Numbered from the stretch's first letter, positions 8,912-22,779 are shown. The stretch: 64,000 nt of DNA from Paractinoplanes ferrugineus (GCF_016862195.1 NZ_BOMM01000050.1:62001-126000), one strand, 5' to 3'. Notes: generated by a model not told the origin, from the letters alone. A program made the numbers and translations.

Positions 8912-9966
8912 CCGGCCCGCAATGACTCGGGCTGCAATGACTCGGGCTGCCGCCCGCTGTCGGCCGGCTCGCTCAGCCAGCCCCGCTTCGTCGCCAGCAC
9001 CGCGATCTGGAAGCGGGTCCGGGCGCCGAGCACCGCCCCGGCGTCGCTGATGTGCTGCTGAACGGTCCGCCGGCTGACGTCGAGGATCCGGGCGATCGTC
9101 TCGTCCTTCATCCCGGCCGCCATCATCCGCAGGATCTCCCGCGTACGCAGGTCCCGCCCCGAGCCGGGCGGTCCACCGGCGGCGTCCGGCGGGTCTCGTC
9201 GCCTGGTCAGCGACACCGGCTCGGCCCGCTCCCAGAAGCTCTCGAACAGCGCGACGAGCGCCGTCACCAGTCCCGGCGAGTGCACCACCAGCGAGCCCGC
9301 CGACGGGCGGTCCCCCCGCACCGGCAGCAGGGCGGCCGCGCGATCGAAAATCACCAGCTTCACCGGGATCTGCGAGGTCAACCGCAGCTTCCCGCCCTGT
9401 CCCGTGCCGCGCAGCGCGGTCCGCAGCGACACCGCGTCGGTGAACCCGTCCGTCTCGTACACCGACCGCATCCGCACCCCGGGCGCCACCGCCACCGCCT
9501 CGGCCGACACCGAGGGCCCCAGCACGTACGGCGGCTTCGCCAGATGCAGCACCTCGAACGAGCTCGCGGCAAGCAGCTGGCGATAGCGGGCCGGCACCTC
9601 GACCTCGCTCGTGAGCAGCTCGGCCAGATCCGCGGCGCGCGGCCCCGACACCGCCTCGTGCACTTCGGAGAGTCGCTCCACGAGATCCTCGACCCGGGCC
9701 AGTTCGGCACGCCGCCGGGCCAGCAGCGCGCTCAGCGACGGGCGCGGCGGCGCGGCCGCCCAGCGCGGCACCGCCCCACCGGTCGGCGATGCCAGCGCCG
9801 AGTCCGCGAGGTCCCGCAACGCTCGATCCGCCTCGGCCGGTGACACCCCGGCCGCGGACGCCACCTCGTCCCGGTCCGCCGACCGCACTGCCACCAGGTG
9901 CTCCAGCACCCGCCCGGCCAGCGGATCGAGACCGGTCGCCGACCACGGGATATCGCGTTCGTCCAT
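8908..9966 (-). CDS. TrmB-like/LuxR-HTH transcriptional regulator
   Basis: A 352-aa protein. Residues ~15-75 form a winged-helix-like segment (VLEHLVAVRSADRDEVASAA), followed by a helical stretch and a middle sensor-like domain. A LuxR-type helix-turn-helix lies near the C-terminus (LRMMAAGMKDETIARILDVS, then RRTVQQHISDAGAVLGARTR). Such TrmB/LuxR hybrids are common in actinomycetes and often sit next to genes for secreted enzymes or peptides. It is divergent from the M4 protease gene about 200 bases away, which could be its target (inference). A 15-bp tandem duplication near its 3' end gives QPESLQPESL at the C-terminus. Confidence 0.8.
   Translation of the reverse strand: MDERDIPWSATGLDPLAGRVLEHLVAVRSADRDEVASAAGVSPAEADRALRDLADSALASPTGGAVPRWAAAPPRPSLSALLARRRAELARVEDLVERLSEVHEAVSGPRAADLAELLTSEVEVPARYRQLLAASSFEVLHLAKPPYVLGPSVSAEAVAVAPGVRMRSVYETDGFTDAVSLRTALRGTGQGGKLRLTSQIPVKLVIFDRAAALLPVRGDRPSAGSLVVHSPGLVTALVALFESFWERAEPVSLTRRRDPPDAAGGPPGSGRDLRTREILRMMAAGMKDETIARILDVSRRTVQQHISDAGAVLGARTRFQIAVLATKRGWLSEPADSGRQPESLQPESLRAG
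8919..8948. repeat. Two-copy tandem 15-bp repeat at the 3' end of the LuxR-type gene
   Basis: The unit GCAATGACTCGGGCT occurs twice, back to back and without mismatch. It is in frame and duplicates five residues (QPESL) just before the stop, consistent with recent slippage. Confidence 0.9.
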
Positions 9967-10166
9967 ACGTCTGTGTGCCCCCCGGACCCGAGCATGCGCG
10001 GGGGGCCTCTCGCTCTGATGAATCGGTGATTACGGATGTGTAAGAAACCACCGGACGTGGATCTGCGCACTTGCGCACTTGCCCAAGCTCGTCCTTGTGG
10101 CGCCCCCGGGCACCGGGGTGAGCTGGGCGCACCGGAGCCTGTTCCACGATCTCGCAGGAGCATCCA

Positions 10167-13070
10167 TTGCCTAGATCCAGGGCACTTCCCGCAATCGCCG
10201 TGCTGGCGACGGCGGCCGTCCTCGCCGGCACCGCCCAGGCCGCGAACGCGGCGCCCCCGTCGGCGGAGGGGTCCCTCCCGGCCACCGCGGCGCCCGCCAC
10301 GGACACGCCCGCGCTCGTCGACGACGTCGCCGACCCGATCGACGCCACCCTCGCACCGGACCGGGCCGCCAAGGCACACCTCGCCGGCCACCGGGACCGC
10401 TACAAGATCAGCGACCCGGCCGGCACGCTCACCACGGCCGGCGTCGACACGCGGGGCGACCGGGAGACCGTCCGGCTGAACCAGACCTACAAGGGCCTGC
10501 CCGTATTCGGCGCCCAATACGTGGTGCGCACCCGGAAGGCGGCCGGCGAGCGCACGGTGACCGGAACCTCGGGCAGCTACTTCACCCGCCTCGCCGTCGA
10601 CACGAGCGTCACCCCGATTCCCGCCACCCTTGCCGTTTCCCGCGCGGTCGAGGAGGTCCGGCGCAGCCTGCACCCGGCCGCCGCGGTCGTGGCGGCCGCG
10701 CCGCGTCCCGGTTCGGCGCCGACCGATCTGACCGGCACCGACCAGGGTCTGCTCGTCATGCCGACCGGCACCGGTGTGCTCGCCCGGCGGGTGCTCGTCG
10801 CCGGCAAGGACGTCGTCTCGGGAGCGCCCGTGCTGCGCGATGTCTACGTGAGCGCCACGACCGGGGTGTCGCTGCTGAGCGTCAGCCGGATCAAGACCTT
10901 CCTCACCGGCCGGCAGTCGGCCGCTCTGGCCGGGGCCGGCACCGCGGCCGCGCCGCCGGCCCCGGCGAAGGGGAGCGGGGCGGGCACCGGGGCGACGCCG
11001 GCCGCCGGCCAGGGCACCACGCTGCACGGCGCCACCGTGTCGCTGCCGCTGGTGCGGTCCGACACCGGCACCTACCTCATGAAGGACCTGTCCCGGCCGG
11101 TCCCGATCACCACCTGGGACGCCCGAGGCCGCGACTACTACGAGCTGGCCGGCGGCCAGTGGCCCGAGGGCCTGGCACCGTTCGCGTCGGCGTCGACCAC
11201 GTTGGGCGCCGACCTGACCGAGGCCGGCGCGGTGGACGCCGCCTGGGACGCCGCGAAGGTGGTCGACTGGTACCGGACCGAGTTCGGCCGCGACAGCCTC
11301 GACGACGACGGCATGCCGATCGACTCGATCGTCGGCATCACCTACGGCGGCTCGCCCTGGGTCAACGCGTACTGGGACGGCACCCGCATGGTGTACGGCA
11401 GCGGCGACGCCGAATATCTGCCGCTGGCCGCCGACCCCGACGTGGTGGGCCACGAGATGACCCACGGCGTGGTCGAGCACACCGCGAACCTCGTCTACGC
11501 CGGGCAGCCCGGCGCGCTCAACGAGGCGATCGCCGACTACTTCGGCAACGCCCTCGACGTCGACGCGTCGGGCCTGTCGATGACCGACCCGCAGGCGAGC
11601 CTGCTCGGCGGCGACCTGTGCCGCACGCTGACCCCCGCCCGGTGCGCCCTGCGCGACCTCGACGACGGCGCCACCACGGCCGACTTCCAGCACCTCATCG
11701 ACACGCCGACGATGGACGACGGCGGGGTGCACCTCAACTCGACGATCGTCTCCGGCGCCCTGTGGGACCTGCGGCAGAAGCTCGGCAAGACGGTCGCCGA
11801 CAAGGTCGTCTACCGCGCCCTGACCGACTACCTGACGCCCATGTCCGACTTCGTCGACGCCCGCGACGCGGTGCTCGCCTCGGCCCGGTCGTTCCGGCTG
11901 AGCCGGACCGACCTCTCGGTGGTGCGCACGGCGTTCGACTCGCGCGGGATCACCGCGAAGTGGCGGGCCGGCCTGTACGGCAAGGGCACCGAGGTGCTCG
12001 TCGACCGGCTCAACACCGGCATGTACGCCGACATGAAGGCGAGCATGGCCGGCGGCTGGTTCACCGTGCCGCGCTCGGACGCCAACCGCACCCAGCCGAC
12101 CTCGATCTGGGTGGGCCGCACCGACGGCAGCGGCACGCCGTACCGGATCTCCCCGGACGACGGCAGCGTGCACAGCTTCCCGCACACCGACGGCAAGCGG
12201 GTCGTCTGGTTGTCGGTCGCGGCCGACCCCGATTCGCCGACCTGGGAGACCAACCGCATCCTGTCGGCGGCCGTCGGCGGCGGGCCGGTCCGGGAGCTCT
12301 ACCGCTCCCCGGAACGCATCGACGGCCTGGGCTTCGACGGCGACGTCGTCGCCTGGAGCCAGTACGACACGACGCAGGGATACCTCGACGTCGTGCGCTA
12401 CCTGCGCGGCACTTCCCCGACCGTGCACACCCTGGCCCATCCCGGCTGGATCGGCAGCGCGACGGCGCCCACCGTCACGGGTGGCCGGATCTCCTACGTC
12501 CGCTACGAGAACTACGCGCAGCCCGACGCCGCCGGGCACACCTGGTCGCTGGGCGTCGAGGTGCACGACGTCCGGACCGGGCGGACCACGTACGCCGGTG
12601 GCGACGCCGGCGCCGAACGGATGAGCTACCCCGACCTGTCCAGCACCGGCGTCGCCTGGATGACCGACCGCGACTACGGCACGATCGTCGACGGCGAGTG
12701 GAGCCAGGGGACGTACAACGACTCCGTGCGGCTCTTCGACTTCGCCACCCGCACCAGCCACCTGCTGTTCGAGGAGAACTCGCCGCAGGCGGTCCGGGCC
12801 GACACCGTCGCGCTGTCCGACTCGACCCTGACCATCACCGTCCAGGCGCCGGTGGCCGCCTGGATGGAGAACGGCGGTTACCCGGACAACTCGCTCAACC
12901 CGAAGCTCAAGCAGTACACCTTCCAAGGCCGGTACCTCGGTCCGGCGTCGTGCAGCCCGGGCGCGCAGATGTACGCGACAGCGGGCAAGGGGCGCGAGGT
13001 GATCTTCATGGACTCGTCGGCGTCCGGCTTCGGCCTGGCGTACGCGACGGGAGCCCGGACCTGCAAGTGA
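10167..13070 (+). CDS. Secreted M4-family (thermolysin-like) zinc metallopeptidase with C-terminal beta-propeller-like region
   Basis: A 967-aa exported protease. A signal peptide covers about residues 1-29 (hydrophobic LPAIAVLATAAVLAGTAQA, cleavage near ANA). A FTP/PepSY-type propeptide occupies roughly 50-330. The catalytic domain has the HExxH zinc motif HEMTH near residue 428 and the third ligand in NEAIADYFGN near 452. After about residue 600 come repeated WVGRTDGSG/VHSFPHTDG/VVWLSV-type strands resembling TolB-like propeller blades, an extension absent from thermolysin. The start is TTG at 10167, with CAGGAG six bases upstream and the signal peptide immediately after. It stands alone, ended by a strong hairpin. 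Confidence 0.9.
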   Translation: MPRSRALPAIAVLATAAVLAGTAQAANAAPPSAEGSLPATAAPATDTPALVDDVADPIDATLAPDRAAKAHLAGHRDRYKISDPAGTLTTAGVDTRGDRETVRLNQTYKGLPVFGAQYVVRTRKAAGERTVTGTSGSYFTRLAVDTSVTPIPATLAVSRAVEEVRRSLHPAAAVVAAAPRPGSAPTDLTGTDQGLLVMPTGTGVLARRVLVAGKDVVSGAPVLRDVYVSATTGVSLLSVSRIKTFLTGRQSAALAGAGTAAAPPAPAKGSGAGTGATPAAGQGTTLHGATVSLPLVRSDTGTYLMKDLSRPVPITTWDARGRDYYELAGGQWPEGLAPFASASTTLGADLTEAGAVDAAWDAAKVVDWYRTEFGRDSLDDDGMPIDSIVGITYGGSPWVNAYWDGTRMVYGSGDAEYLPLAADPDVVGHEMTHGVVEHTANLVYAGQPGALNEAIADYFGNALDVDASGLSMTDPQASLLGGDLCRTLTPARCALRDLDDGATTADFQHLIDTPTMDDGGVHLNSTIVSGALWDLRQKLGKTVADKVVYRALTDYLTPMSDFVDARDAVLASARSFRLSRTDLSVVRTAFDSRGITAKWRAGLYGKGTEVLVDRLNTGMYADMKASMAGGWFTVPRSDANRTQPTSIWVGRTDGSGTPYRISPDDGSVHSFPHTDGKRVVWLSVAADPDSPTWETNRILSAAVGGGPVRELYRSPERIDGLGFDGDVVAWSQYDTTQGYLDVVRYLRGTSPTVHTLAHPGWIGSATAPTVTGGRISYVRYENYAQPDAAGHTWSLGVEVHDVRTGRTTYAGGDAGAERMSYPDLSSTGVAWMTDRDYGTIVDGEWSQGTYNDSVRLFDFATRTSHLLFEENSPQAVRADTVALSDSTLTITVQAPVAAWMENGGYPDNSLNPKLKQYTFQGRYLGPASCSPGAQMYATAGKGREVIFMDSSASGFGLAYATGARTCK

Positions 13071-13077
13071 CACGCGG

Positions 13078-13112
13078 CGCGCTGGGACCCCTCCCCCGGG
13101 GGTCCCAGCGCG
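13078..13112. terminator. Bidirectional terminator hairpin between protease and metH
   Basis: A 14-bp perfect stem (CGCGCTGGGACCCC with its complement) around a 7-base loop sits between the convergent stops at 13070 and 13134. There is no long T-run, as usual in high-GC actinomycetes. Confidence 0.85.
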
Positions 13113-13133
13113 TCGGCCCGGGGCCGGCCGGCC

Positions 13134-16751
<3,618 letters not shown>

Positions 16752-16763
16752 GTCGCTCCCTGG

Positions 16764-18215
<1,452 letters not shown>

Positions 18216-18245
18216 GAACAGTCCTTCCGGTCGGGTTTCGGGTGG

Positions 18246-19439
18246 TCAGTCGCTGACGGCCGCGCGGAGCTTGTCCACCCGGTCGGTCTGCTCCCAGGTG
18301 AAGCCGGGAAGCTCCCGGCCGAAGTGGCCGTAGGCCGACGTGGCGCCGTAGATGGGCCGGAGCAGGTCGAGGTCGCGGATGACGGCCGCCGGGCGCAGAT
18401 CGAAGACCTCCAGGACGGCGTCCTGGATGCGCTCTTCCGGCACGGTCGCGGTGCCGAAGGTCTCGACGAACAGGCCCACCGGCTCGGCCTTGCCGATGGC
18501 GTAGGCGACCTGCACCTCGCAGCGGCGGGCCAGTCCGGCGGCGACCACGTTCTTGGCGACCCAGCGCATCGCGTACGCCCCGGACCGGTCCACCTTGGAG
18601 GGATCCTTGCCGGAGAACGCGCCACCGCCGTGCCGGGCGTACCCGCCGTACGTGTCGACGATGATCTTGCGACCGGTCAGGCCGGCGTCGCCCATCGGGC
18701 CGCCGACCTCGAACCGGCCGGTCGGGTTGACCAGCAACCGGTAGTCACCGGTGTCGAGGTCGAGCTGTTCGAGCTCCGGCTCGACGACGTACCGGCGGAT
18801 GTCCGGCGTCAGCAGGTTCTCCAGGCTGATGTCGGGCGCGTGCTGGCTGGACACCACGACCGTGTCCAGGCGCACCGGGCGGTCGCCGTCGTACTGGATG
18901 GTGACCTGGGTCTTGCCGTCCGGGCGCAGGTACGGGATCACGGCGTCCCGGCGGACCTGGGTGAGCCGGGCGGCGAGCCGGTGCGCCAGCATGATGGGCA
19001 GCGGCATGAGTTCCGGCGTCTCGTCGCAGGCGTAGCCGAACATCAGGCCCTGGTCGCCCGCGCCCTGCCGGTCCAACTCGTCGGCGGTGGCCCCGGTCCG
19101 GTGCTCGTGGGCCAGCTCGACACCCTTGGCGATGTCCGGAGACTGCGCTCCGATGGAGACGGAGACGCCGCAGGAGGCACCGTCGAACCCCTTGGCGGAG
19201 GAGTCGTAGCCGATGCCCAGAACCACCTCCCGGACGACGGCGGCGATGTCGGCGTACCCGGTGGTGCTGACCTCACCGGCCACGTGCACCTGCCCGGTGG
19301 TGATCAGCGTCTCGACGGCAACGCGCGAGCGCGGGTCCTGGGCCAGCAGCGCGTCGAGGATGCCGTCGCTGATCCGGTCGGCGATCTTGTCGGGGTGGCC
19401 TTCGGTGACGGACTCCGAGGTGAACCGGCGCAGGGACAC
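18246..19439 (-). CDS. metK: S-adenosylmethionine synthetase
   Basis: A 397-aa enzyme making SAM from methionine and ATP. Family marks are TSESVTEGHPDKIADRISD at the N-terminus, the GAGDQGLMFGYA ATP loop and the GGGAFSGKDPSKVDRS signature. The start is GTG 19439, directly after GGAGGAAAT, and gives the normal MetK N-terminus; the frame runs on upstream without a plausible start or homology. It is first in the methyl-cycle operon. Three 11-bp-spaced SARP-type heptamers lie ~80-105 bases upstream, linking expression to the polyketide cluster activator. Confidence 0.95.
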   Translation of the reverse strand: MSLRRFTSESVTEGHPDKIADRISDGILDALLAQDPRSRVAVETLITTGQVHVAGEVSTTGYADIAAVVREVVLGIGYDSSAKGFDGASCGVSVSIGAQSPDIAKGVELAHEHRTGATADELDRQGAGDQGLMFGYACDETPELMPLPIMLAHRLAARLTQVRRDAVIPYLRPDGKTQVTIQYDGDRPVRLDTVVVSSQHAPDISLENLLTPDIRRYVVEPELEQLDLDTGDYRLLVNPTGRFEVGGPMGDAGLTGRKIIVDTYGGYARHGGGAFSGKDPSKVDRSGAYAMRWVAKNVVAAGLARRCEVQVAYAIGKAEPVGLFVETFGTATVPEERIQDAVLEVFDLRPAAVIRDLDLLRPIYGATSAYGHFGRELPGFTWEQTDRVDKLRAAVSD

Positions 19440-19516
19440 ATTTCCTCCAGGGTCTCCCGGCCGGCCACGGCCGGGCGAGGGATGGGTCGACGAACGCCGT
19501 TCATGGTTCGGGGCCG

Positions 19517-19545
19517 GCCTGAAGAACCGCTGGAGTGCCGCTTGA
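19517..19545 (-). promoter_or_regulatory. SARP-type operator upstream of metK
   Basis: Read on the minus strand, heptamers TCAAGCG, TCCAGCG and TTCAGGC are separated by 4-base spacers (period 11). This is the classic arrangement of Streptomyces antibiotic regulatory protein sites, oriented toward metK. TCAAGCG also occurs in the 52504-52521 site. Binding by the local SARP is inferred. Confidence 0.65.
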
Positions 19546-19598
19546 CGGGTCCGCGAAGCCGCGGTCGCGATGCCAACCACGCCGCGCCCGGACAGCAG

Positions 19599-19629
19599 CG
19601 CGCCGGCCGTCTGCTGGACGGCCGGCGCG
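19599..19629 (-). terminator. Terminator hairpin after the 61-aa gene
   Basis: A 13-bp perfect stem (CGCGCCGGCCGTC and its complement) with a 5-base loop starts 13 bases beyond the stop of the small leftward gene. It isolates that gene from the metK promoter. Confidence 0.8.
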
Positions 19630-19641
19630 GGTGCGGCGGGT

Positions 19642-19827
19642 CTACCGGAGGTCGGTGAGCTGAGCCCACAACTCCCGTTCGGTGGCGGACATCGGCACGT
19701 CGGCCGCGGGCTGCTCCGGATGGTCCTCGGCGATGTCGTACCCGGGGAAACCGGAAACGATCATGCCGTAGCTCAGAAGTCCCTCGAAGACGTACCGCCC
19801 GCACCATCTGGCCAGGTCGTAGAACAT
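19642..19827 (-). CDS. Small 61-aa protein, possibly DUF6059-like
   Basis: A 61-residue frame with a well-placed GGAGGA ribosome site before ATG 19827. The N-terminal half is aromatic and hydrophobic (MFYDLARWCGRYVFEGLLSY), the middle is GFPGYDI, and the C-terminus is charged with ERELWAQL. The pattern of a short amphipathic helix, a proline-rich middle and a terminal LWxxL element recalls DUF6059, small proteins often found beside SARP regulators, but this family call is tentative. Its own upstream SARP-type repeats and its own terminator argue strongly that it is a real gene of the cluster. Function unknown. Confidence 0.7.
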   Translation of the reverse strand: MFYDLARWCGRYVFEGLLSYGMIVSGFPGYDIAEDHPEQPAADVPMSATERELWAQLTDLR

Positions 19828-19877
19828 GGCTTCCTCCCGTCCGGCGGCTTCGCCTCGTACGGAAGGGTCGCCTGGCG

Positions 19878-19906
19878 TGCTCCAGGCTCGGACGAGCCCC
19901 GGTCGA
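19878..19906 (-). promoter_or_regulatory. SARP-type operator upstream of the 61-aa gene
   Basis: On the minus strand TCGACCG, TCGTCCG and TGGAGCA follow each other at exactly 11-bp intervals, about 50-80 bases upstream of the ATG at 19827. The layout and consensus match the other sites of the cluster. Confidence 0.65.
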
Positions 19907-19925
19907 GCCGGAGTCCGGACAAAGC

Positions 19926-19959
19926 CGGGCGGTGACCGGGATCGGCCACCGCCCGGCAT
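19926..19959 (-). terminator. Terminator hairpin after the membrane-anchored copper oxidase gene
   Basis: GCCGGGCGGTG pairs with CACCGCCCGGC around a 12-base loop, 14 bases past the stop of the leftward multicopper oxidase gene. Confidence 0.7.
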
Positions 19960-19972
19960 CTGCCGCGCCCGG

Positions 19973-22042
19973 TCAGTCCGGGTGGTTACCGGCCTGGCCG
20001 CCCACCACGAACGGGCTGTTGACCCCGGCGTAGGCCAGGTGCATCACCATGCCGAGCTTCGTGTGGTCGAAGTTGTGACAGTGGTCCATCCATACGCCGG
20101 GATTGTCGGCCCGCAGGCCCACCTCGACGATGTCGCCCGGACGGACCACGACCGTGTCGAGCCACAACGGGCTTCCGGAGACGTCCTTGCCGTTGTGGGA
20201 CAGCACGAGGAAGTGATGCCCATGGATGTGCATGGGATGGTCCTCCTCGCCGCGGTTGATGAACTTCAGGCGGACGAGATCCCCCTCCGTGACCATCTGC
20301 ATCGGGACGTCGGGGAAGACCGCGCCGTTGATGGCCTGCCGCAGCGCGAACCCGCCGTTGTAGAAGCCGAGACCGCCGTCGAAGACCATCTTGTAGGTAC
20401 GGTCGAAGTGACTGTCCGGACCGAAGGGAGTCGACGTCGGCGTGCCGTAGCTGTACACGTCCACCGCGTCCAGGCCGTCCGGAATCTTCAGATCGCCCTG
20501 GCCGTCCGGGGAGAACAGCAGACCGCTGCCGGGATCTCCGAGGTCGGCCAGCCGGACCGGGCCGGCCGGCATGGTGAACTCGACGTCGACCCGGCTCGCG
20601 GAGCCCACGACGAGCTTGCGATCCCGCAGCTCCGTCGGGCCGTGCAGATCGGTGCCGTCCAGCGCGACGATCCGGAACGGCGCGCCGAGCACGGCCAGGT
20701 CGTGCGTGGTGTTGGCGGCGTTGACCAGGCGTAGGCGCACCTGGGTGCCGGCCGGCAACGCGCGCCGGTCCAGCTGGTCGGCGGTGCCGAAGGCGGTGAC
20801 CTTGCCGCGGTCGGTGGCCCAGTCCTGCAGCACCACGGAGACGTCCTGCGCCGCGGTGACCGGCGTCCGCGGCTCGATCACCATCGGGCCGAACAGGCCG
20901 CGGGCCACCTGCTCGGAGGCCGCCTGGTGGGAGTGATACCAGCGGGTGCCCACCTCGTCGACACGGAACTTGTAGACGAACTTGCCACCGGGTGCCACGG
21001 CGTCCTGGGTGACTCCGGCGACGCCGTCCATGGCGTTCGGCACGTCCAGGCCGTGCCAGTGCACGGCGACCGGATCGTGGTCGAGTTTGTTCACCACCGT
21101 GATCTCGACGACGTCACCCTGGGTCATCCGCAGTTCCGGGCCGGGGATCTGACCGTTGAAAGCCCATGCGTCGACCTCCGCACCCGACGCCAGCTTGATC
21201 TTCTTCTCGTCCGCGACCAGCTCGAAGCGCTTGTCCGGGGCACCGAGAGCCGGTCCGGTGAGATCGGTGACGCTTACCGACCCGGCGCCACCGGCACCGC
21301 CTTGGCCGCCGTGGTCGTGGACGGCGGCGCCGCCGCCGAAGTCGGACTCGCCCTCCATCATGCTGAACGTCGCGGGCATCTTGTCGCGCAGTCCGGTGGT
21401 GATGTAGAAGCCGACCAGCGCCAGCACCACCGCCACCGCGCCCAGGCGTTTCGCCCATCGGCGCCCCGCCGGGGCACGCCGGCCGGCCAGGACCAGGTGC
21501 ACCCGCTGCCGGGCCGAGGCCAGGAGCGCGGCCCCCACCACGACCAGCGCCAGCAGCGGCATAGTCACGACGAAGACGGGCTTGTTGTCCACCGGGAGGA
21601 ACTTCTCGAAGAAGCCGAGGAGCGAGGCGAAGGCGGCCAACCGGACGGGTACCGTCAGGCCGGGCGAGACCGCCAGGCGTAGCTGCTCCCGCGTCACCGG
21701 CGTGCCGCGACCACCGCCCGCCGATCGAGCCAGCCGGACCAGCCGCGGCAGGGTGAGCACCACCACCGCCAGCGCGGCGGGGACCATCGCGAGCAGCGAC
21801 AGCGCGATCCGGTCGGCGATGAAGATCCACCCGGACCGGCCCATCATGGCGGCCGCGAACACCCGGCCCAGCACCAGTACCAGGGCCAGCACCAGCCAGC
21901 CGGTCAAAAGACGGGCGGTACGGCGAAGCCGGCGCTGGTCCGGCCGGCGAGCGAGCCGGCCGGCGGCTGTCGCGGCCACCAGCCAGACCGGGAACAGGAC
22001 CAGCTGAAGGATGAAGTCAAGCTGCTGGTATGTGGCAAACAT
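19973..22042 (-). CDS. Multicopper oxidase (laccase-like) with N-terminal multi-spanning membrane domain
   Basis: A 689-aa protein. The first ~225 residues contain about six hydrophobic helices (e.g. LILQLVLFPVWLVAATAAG-like and LALVLVLGRVFAAAMMG). The remainder is a two-cupredoxin-type copper oxidase: HWHGLDVPN near 327, WYHSHQA, HPMHIHGHHF and the terminal DHCHNFDHTKLGM carrying type 1 and type 2/3 copper ligands. The catalytic part probably faces outside the membrane. Laccases can couple or oxidise phenols, so oxidation or dimerisation of the aromatic product is possible; copper or Mn(II) oxidation is the alternative. A large hairpin lies 35 bases upstream of the ATG, and no SARP repeats were seen there. 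Confidence 0.85.
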   Translation of the reverse strand: MFATYQQLDFILQLVLFPVWLVAATAAGRLARRPDQRRLRRTARLLTGWLVLALVLVLGRVFAAAMMGRSGWIFIADRIALSLLAMVPAALAVVVLTLPRLVRLARSAGGGRGTPVTREQLRLAVSPGLTVPVRLAAFASLLGFFEKFLPVDNKPVFVVTMPLLALVVVGAALLASARQRVHLVLAGRRAPAGRRWAKRLGAVAVVLALVGFYITTGLRDKMPATFSMMEGESDFGGGAAVHDHGGQGGAGGAGSVSVTDLTGPALGAPDKRFELVADEKKIKLASGAEVDAWAFNGQIPGPELRMTQGDVVEITVVNKLDHDPVAVHWHGLDVPNAMDGVAGVTQDAVAPGGKFVYKFRVDEVGTRWYHSHQAASEQVARGLFGPMVIEPRTPVTAAQDVSVVLQDWATDRGKVTAFGTADQLDRRALPAGTQVRLRLVNAANTTHDLAVLGAPFRIVALDGTDLHGPTELRDRKLVVGSASRVDVEFTMPAGPVRLADLGDPGSGLLFSPDGQGDLKIPDGLDAVDVYSYGTPTSTPFGPDSHFDRTYKMVFDGGLGFYNGGFALRQAINGAVFPDVPMQMVTEGDLVRLKFINRGEEDHPMHIHGHHFLVLSHNGKDVSGSPLWLDTVVVRPGDIVEVGLRADNPGVWMDHCHNFDHTKLGMVMHLAYAGVNSPFVVGGQAGNHPD

Positions 22043-22076
22043 GAACTGCTCCGCTGTGTCGGATGGGGGCGGATAG

Positions 22077-22121
22077 GGCGGTAGGCGGCTCCCGACGGGG
22101 GGACGGGAGCCGCCTACCGCC
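22077..22121 (-). terminator. Very strong hairpin between the beta-rich protein gene and the copper oxidase
   Basis: An 18-bp perfect stem (22077-22094 with 22104-22121) and 9-base loop follow the upstream leftward gene and end 35 bases before the copper oxidase ATG. It is either that gene's terminator or, given the short remaining leader, an attenuator for the oxidase. Confidence 0.8.
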
Positions 22122-22142
22122 GGCGGGCGGGTTGAGGTCGGA

Positions 22143-22763
22143 TCAGGCCGTGGTCACCCGCAGTGAGGTGGCCCCGCCGAGCACATCGATCTCGTACCGG
22201 TCCGACTTCTGGTCGGCCTCCGGCGTGGTCAGTTGCAGAGCGCCGCCGACGGCGTCCATCTCCTGGCCGTCGAAATGGATCGCCGCGGCACCGCGGCGGA
22301 TCCGGGCGATCGCCGGCACCGCGCGCGGCCGGACGACGGTAAGCGCGCTGACGCCGCCGTCGAAGCTGAGCCGGACGACGCCGCTGGGCTCGCCGAGCAA
22401 CAGCGTGACGTTGCTCGCGCCGCCCTGGATCACGAAGGAGCGCAGGCGGATCCGGGTGAGGTCGGCGTTGATCTCCGCCCCGCCCCGGTTGATGTCGATG
22501 CTCCAGGACACCGAGGCGTTGAGGCTCACCGCGCCGTGGCGCCGCCGGACGAACGGGCGCCGCGGATAGGTGACGGAGACCGTGCCGTCGTTGGTCGTGA
22601 CGTCCGGAAGGTGACCGCTGAAATGCGCGCGGTACAGGTCGCTGGTCAGCCAGTCGCCTTTGATCTCCAGGTCGGACGCCCCGTTGAGGAACTGCAGCGT
22701 GCCGGACACCGTGCTACCCAGGGCCTCGGCGAACTCGGACTCGATGATCTGGTCGGCTGTCAT
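22143..22763 (-). CDS. Hypothetical beta-rich protein
   Basis: A 206-aa protein without signal peptide or membrane helix. After an N-terminal helix (ADQIIESEFAEALGSTV) it consists of alternating hydrophobic and polar short strands with repeated glycine turns (INRGGAEINADLTRIRLRSF, IQGGASNVTLLLGEPSGVVR, DVLGGATSLRV). This resembles a beta-solenoid or the DUF1707/LiaF-type beta-helical C-terminal fold; the family is not identified. The gene is last in an operon with an MFS pump and FAD monooxygenase, 16 bases from the latter, which suggests a role in resistance or product handling. Confidence 0.7.
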   Translation of the reverse strand: MTADQIIESEFAEALGSTVSGTLQFLNGASDLEIKGDWLTSDLYRAHFSGHLPDVTTNDGTVSVTYPRRPFVRRRHGAVSLNASVSWSIDINRGGAEINADLTRIRLRSFVIQGGASNVTLLLGEPSGVVRLSFDGGVSALTVVRPRAVPAIARIRRGAAAIHFDGQEMDAVGGALQLTTPEADQKSDRYEIDVLGGATSLRVTTA

Positions 22764-22779
22764 GGTGCTCCTTCTGACA

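Noticed and set aside
19440..19598. SAM or SAH riboswitch upstream of metK-ahcY-metH
   Set aside because: The ~160-base leader contains the SARP-type repeats and no recognisable pseudoknot core. A covariance search would settle this.
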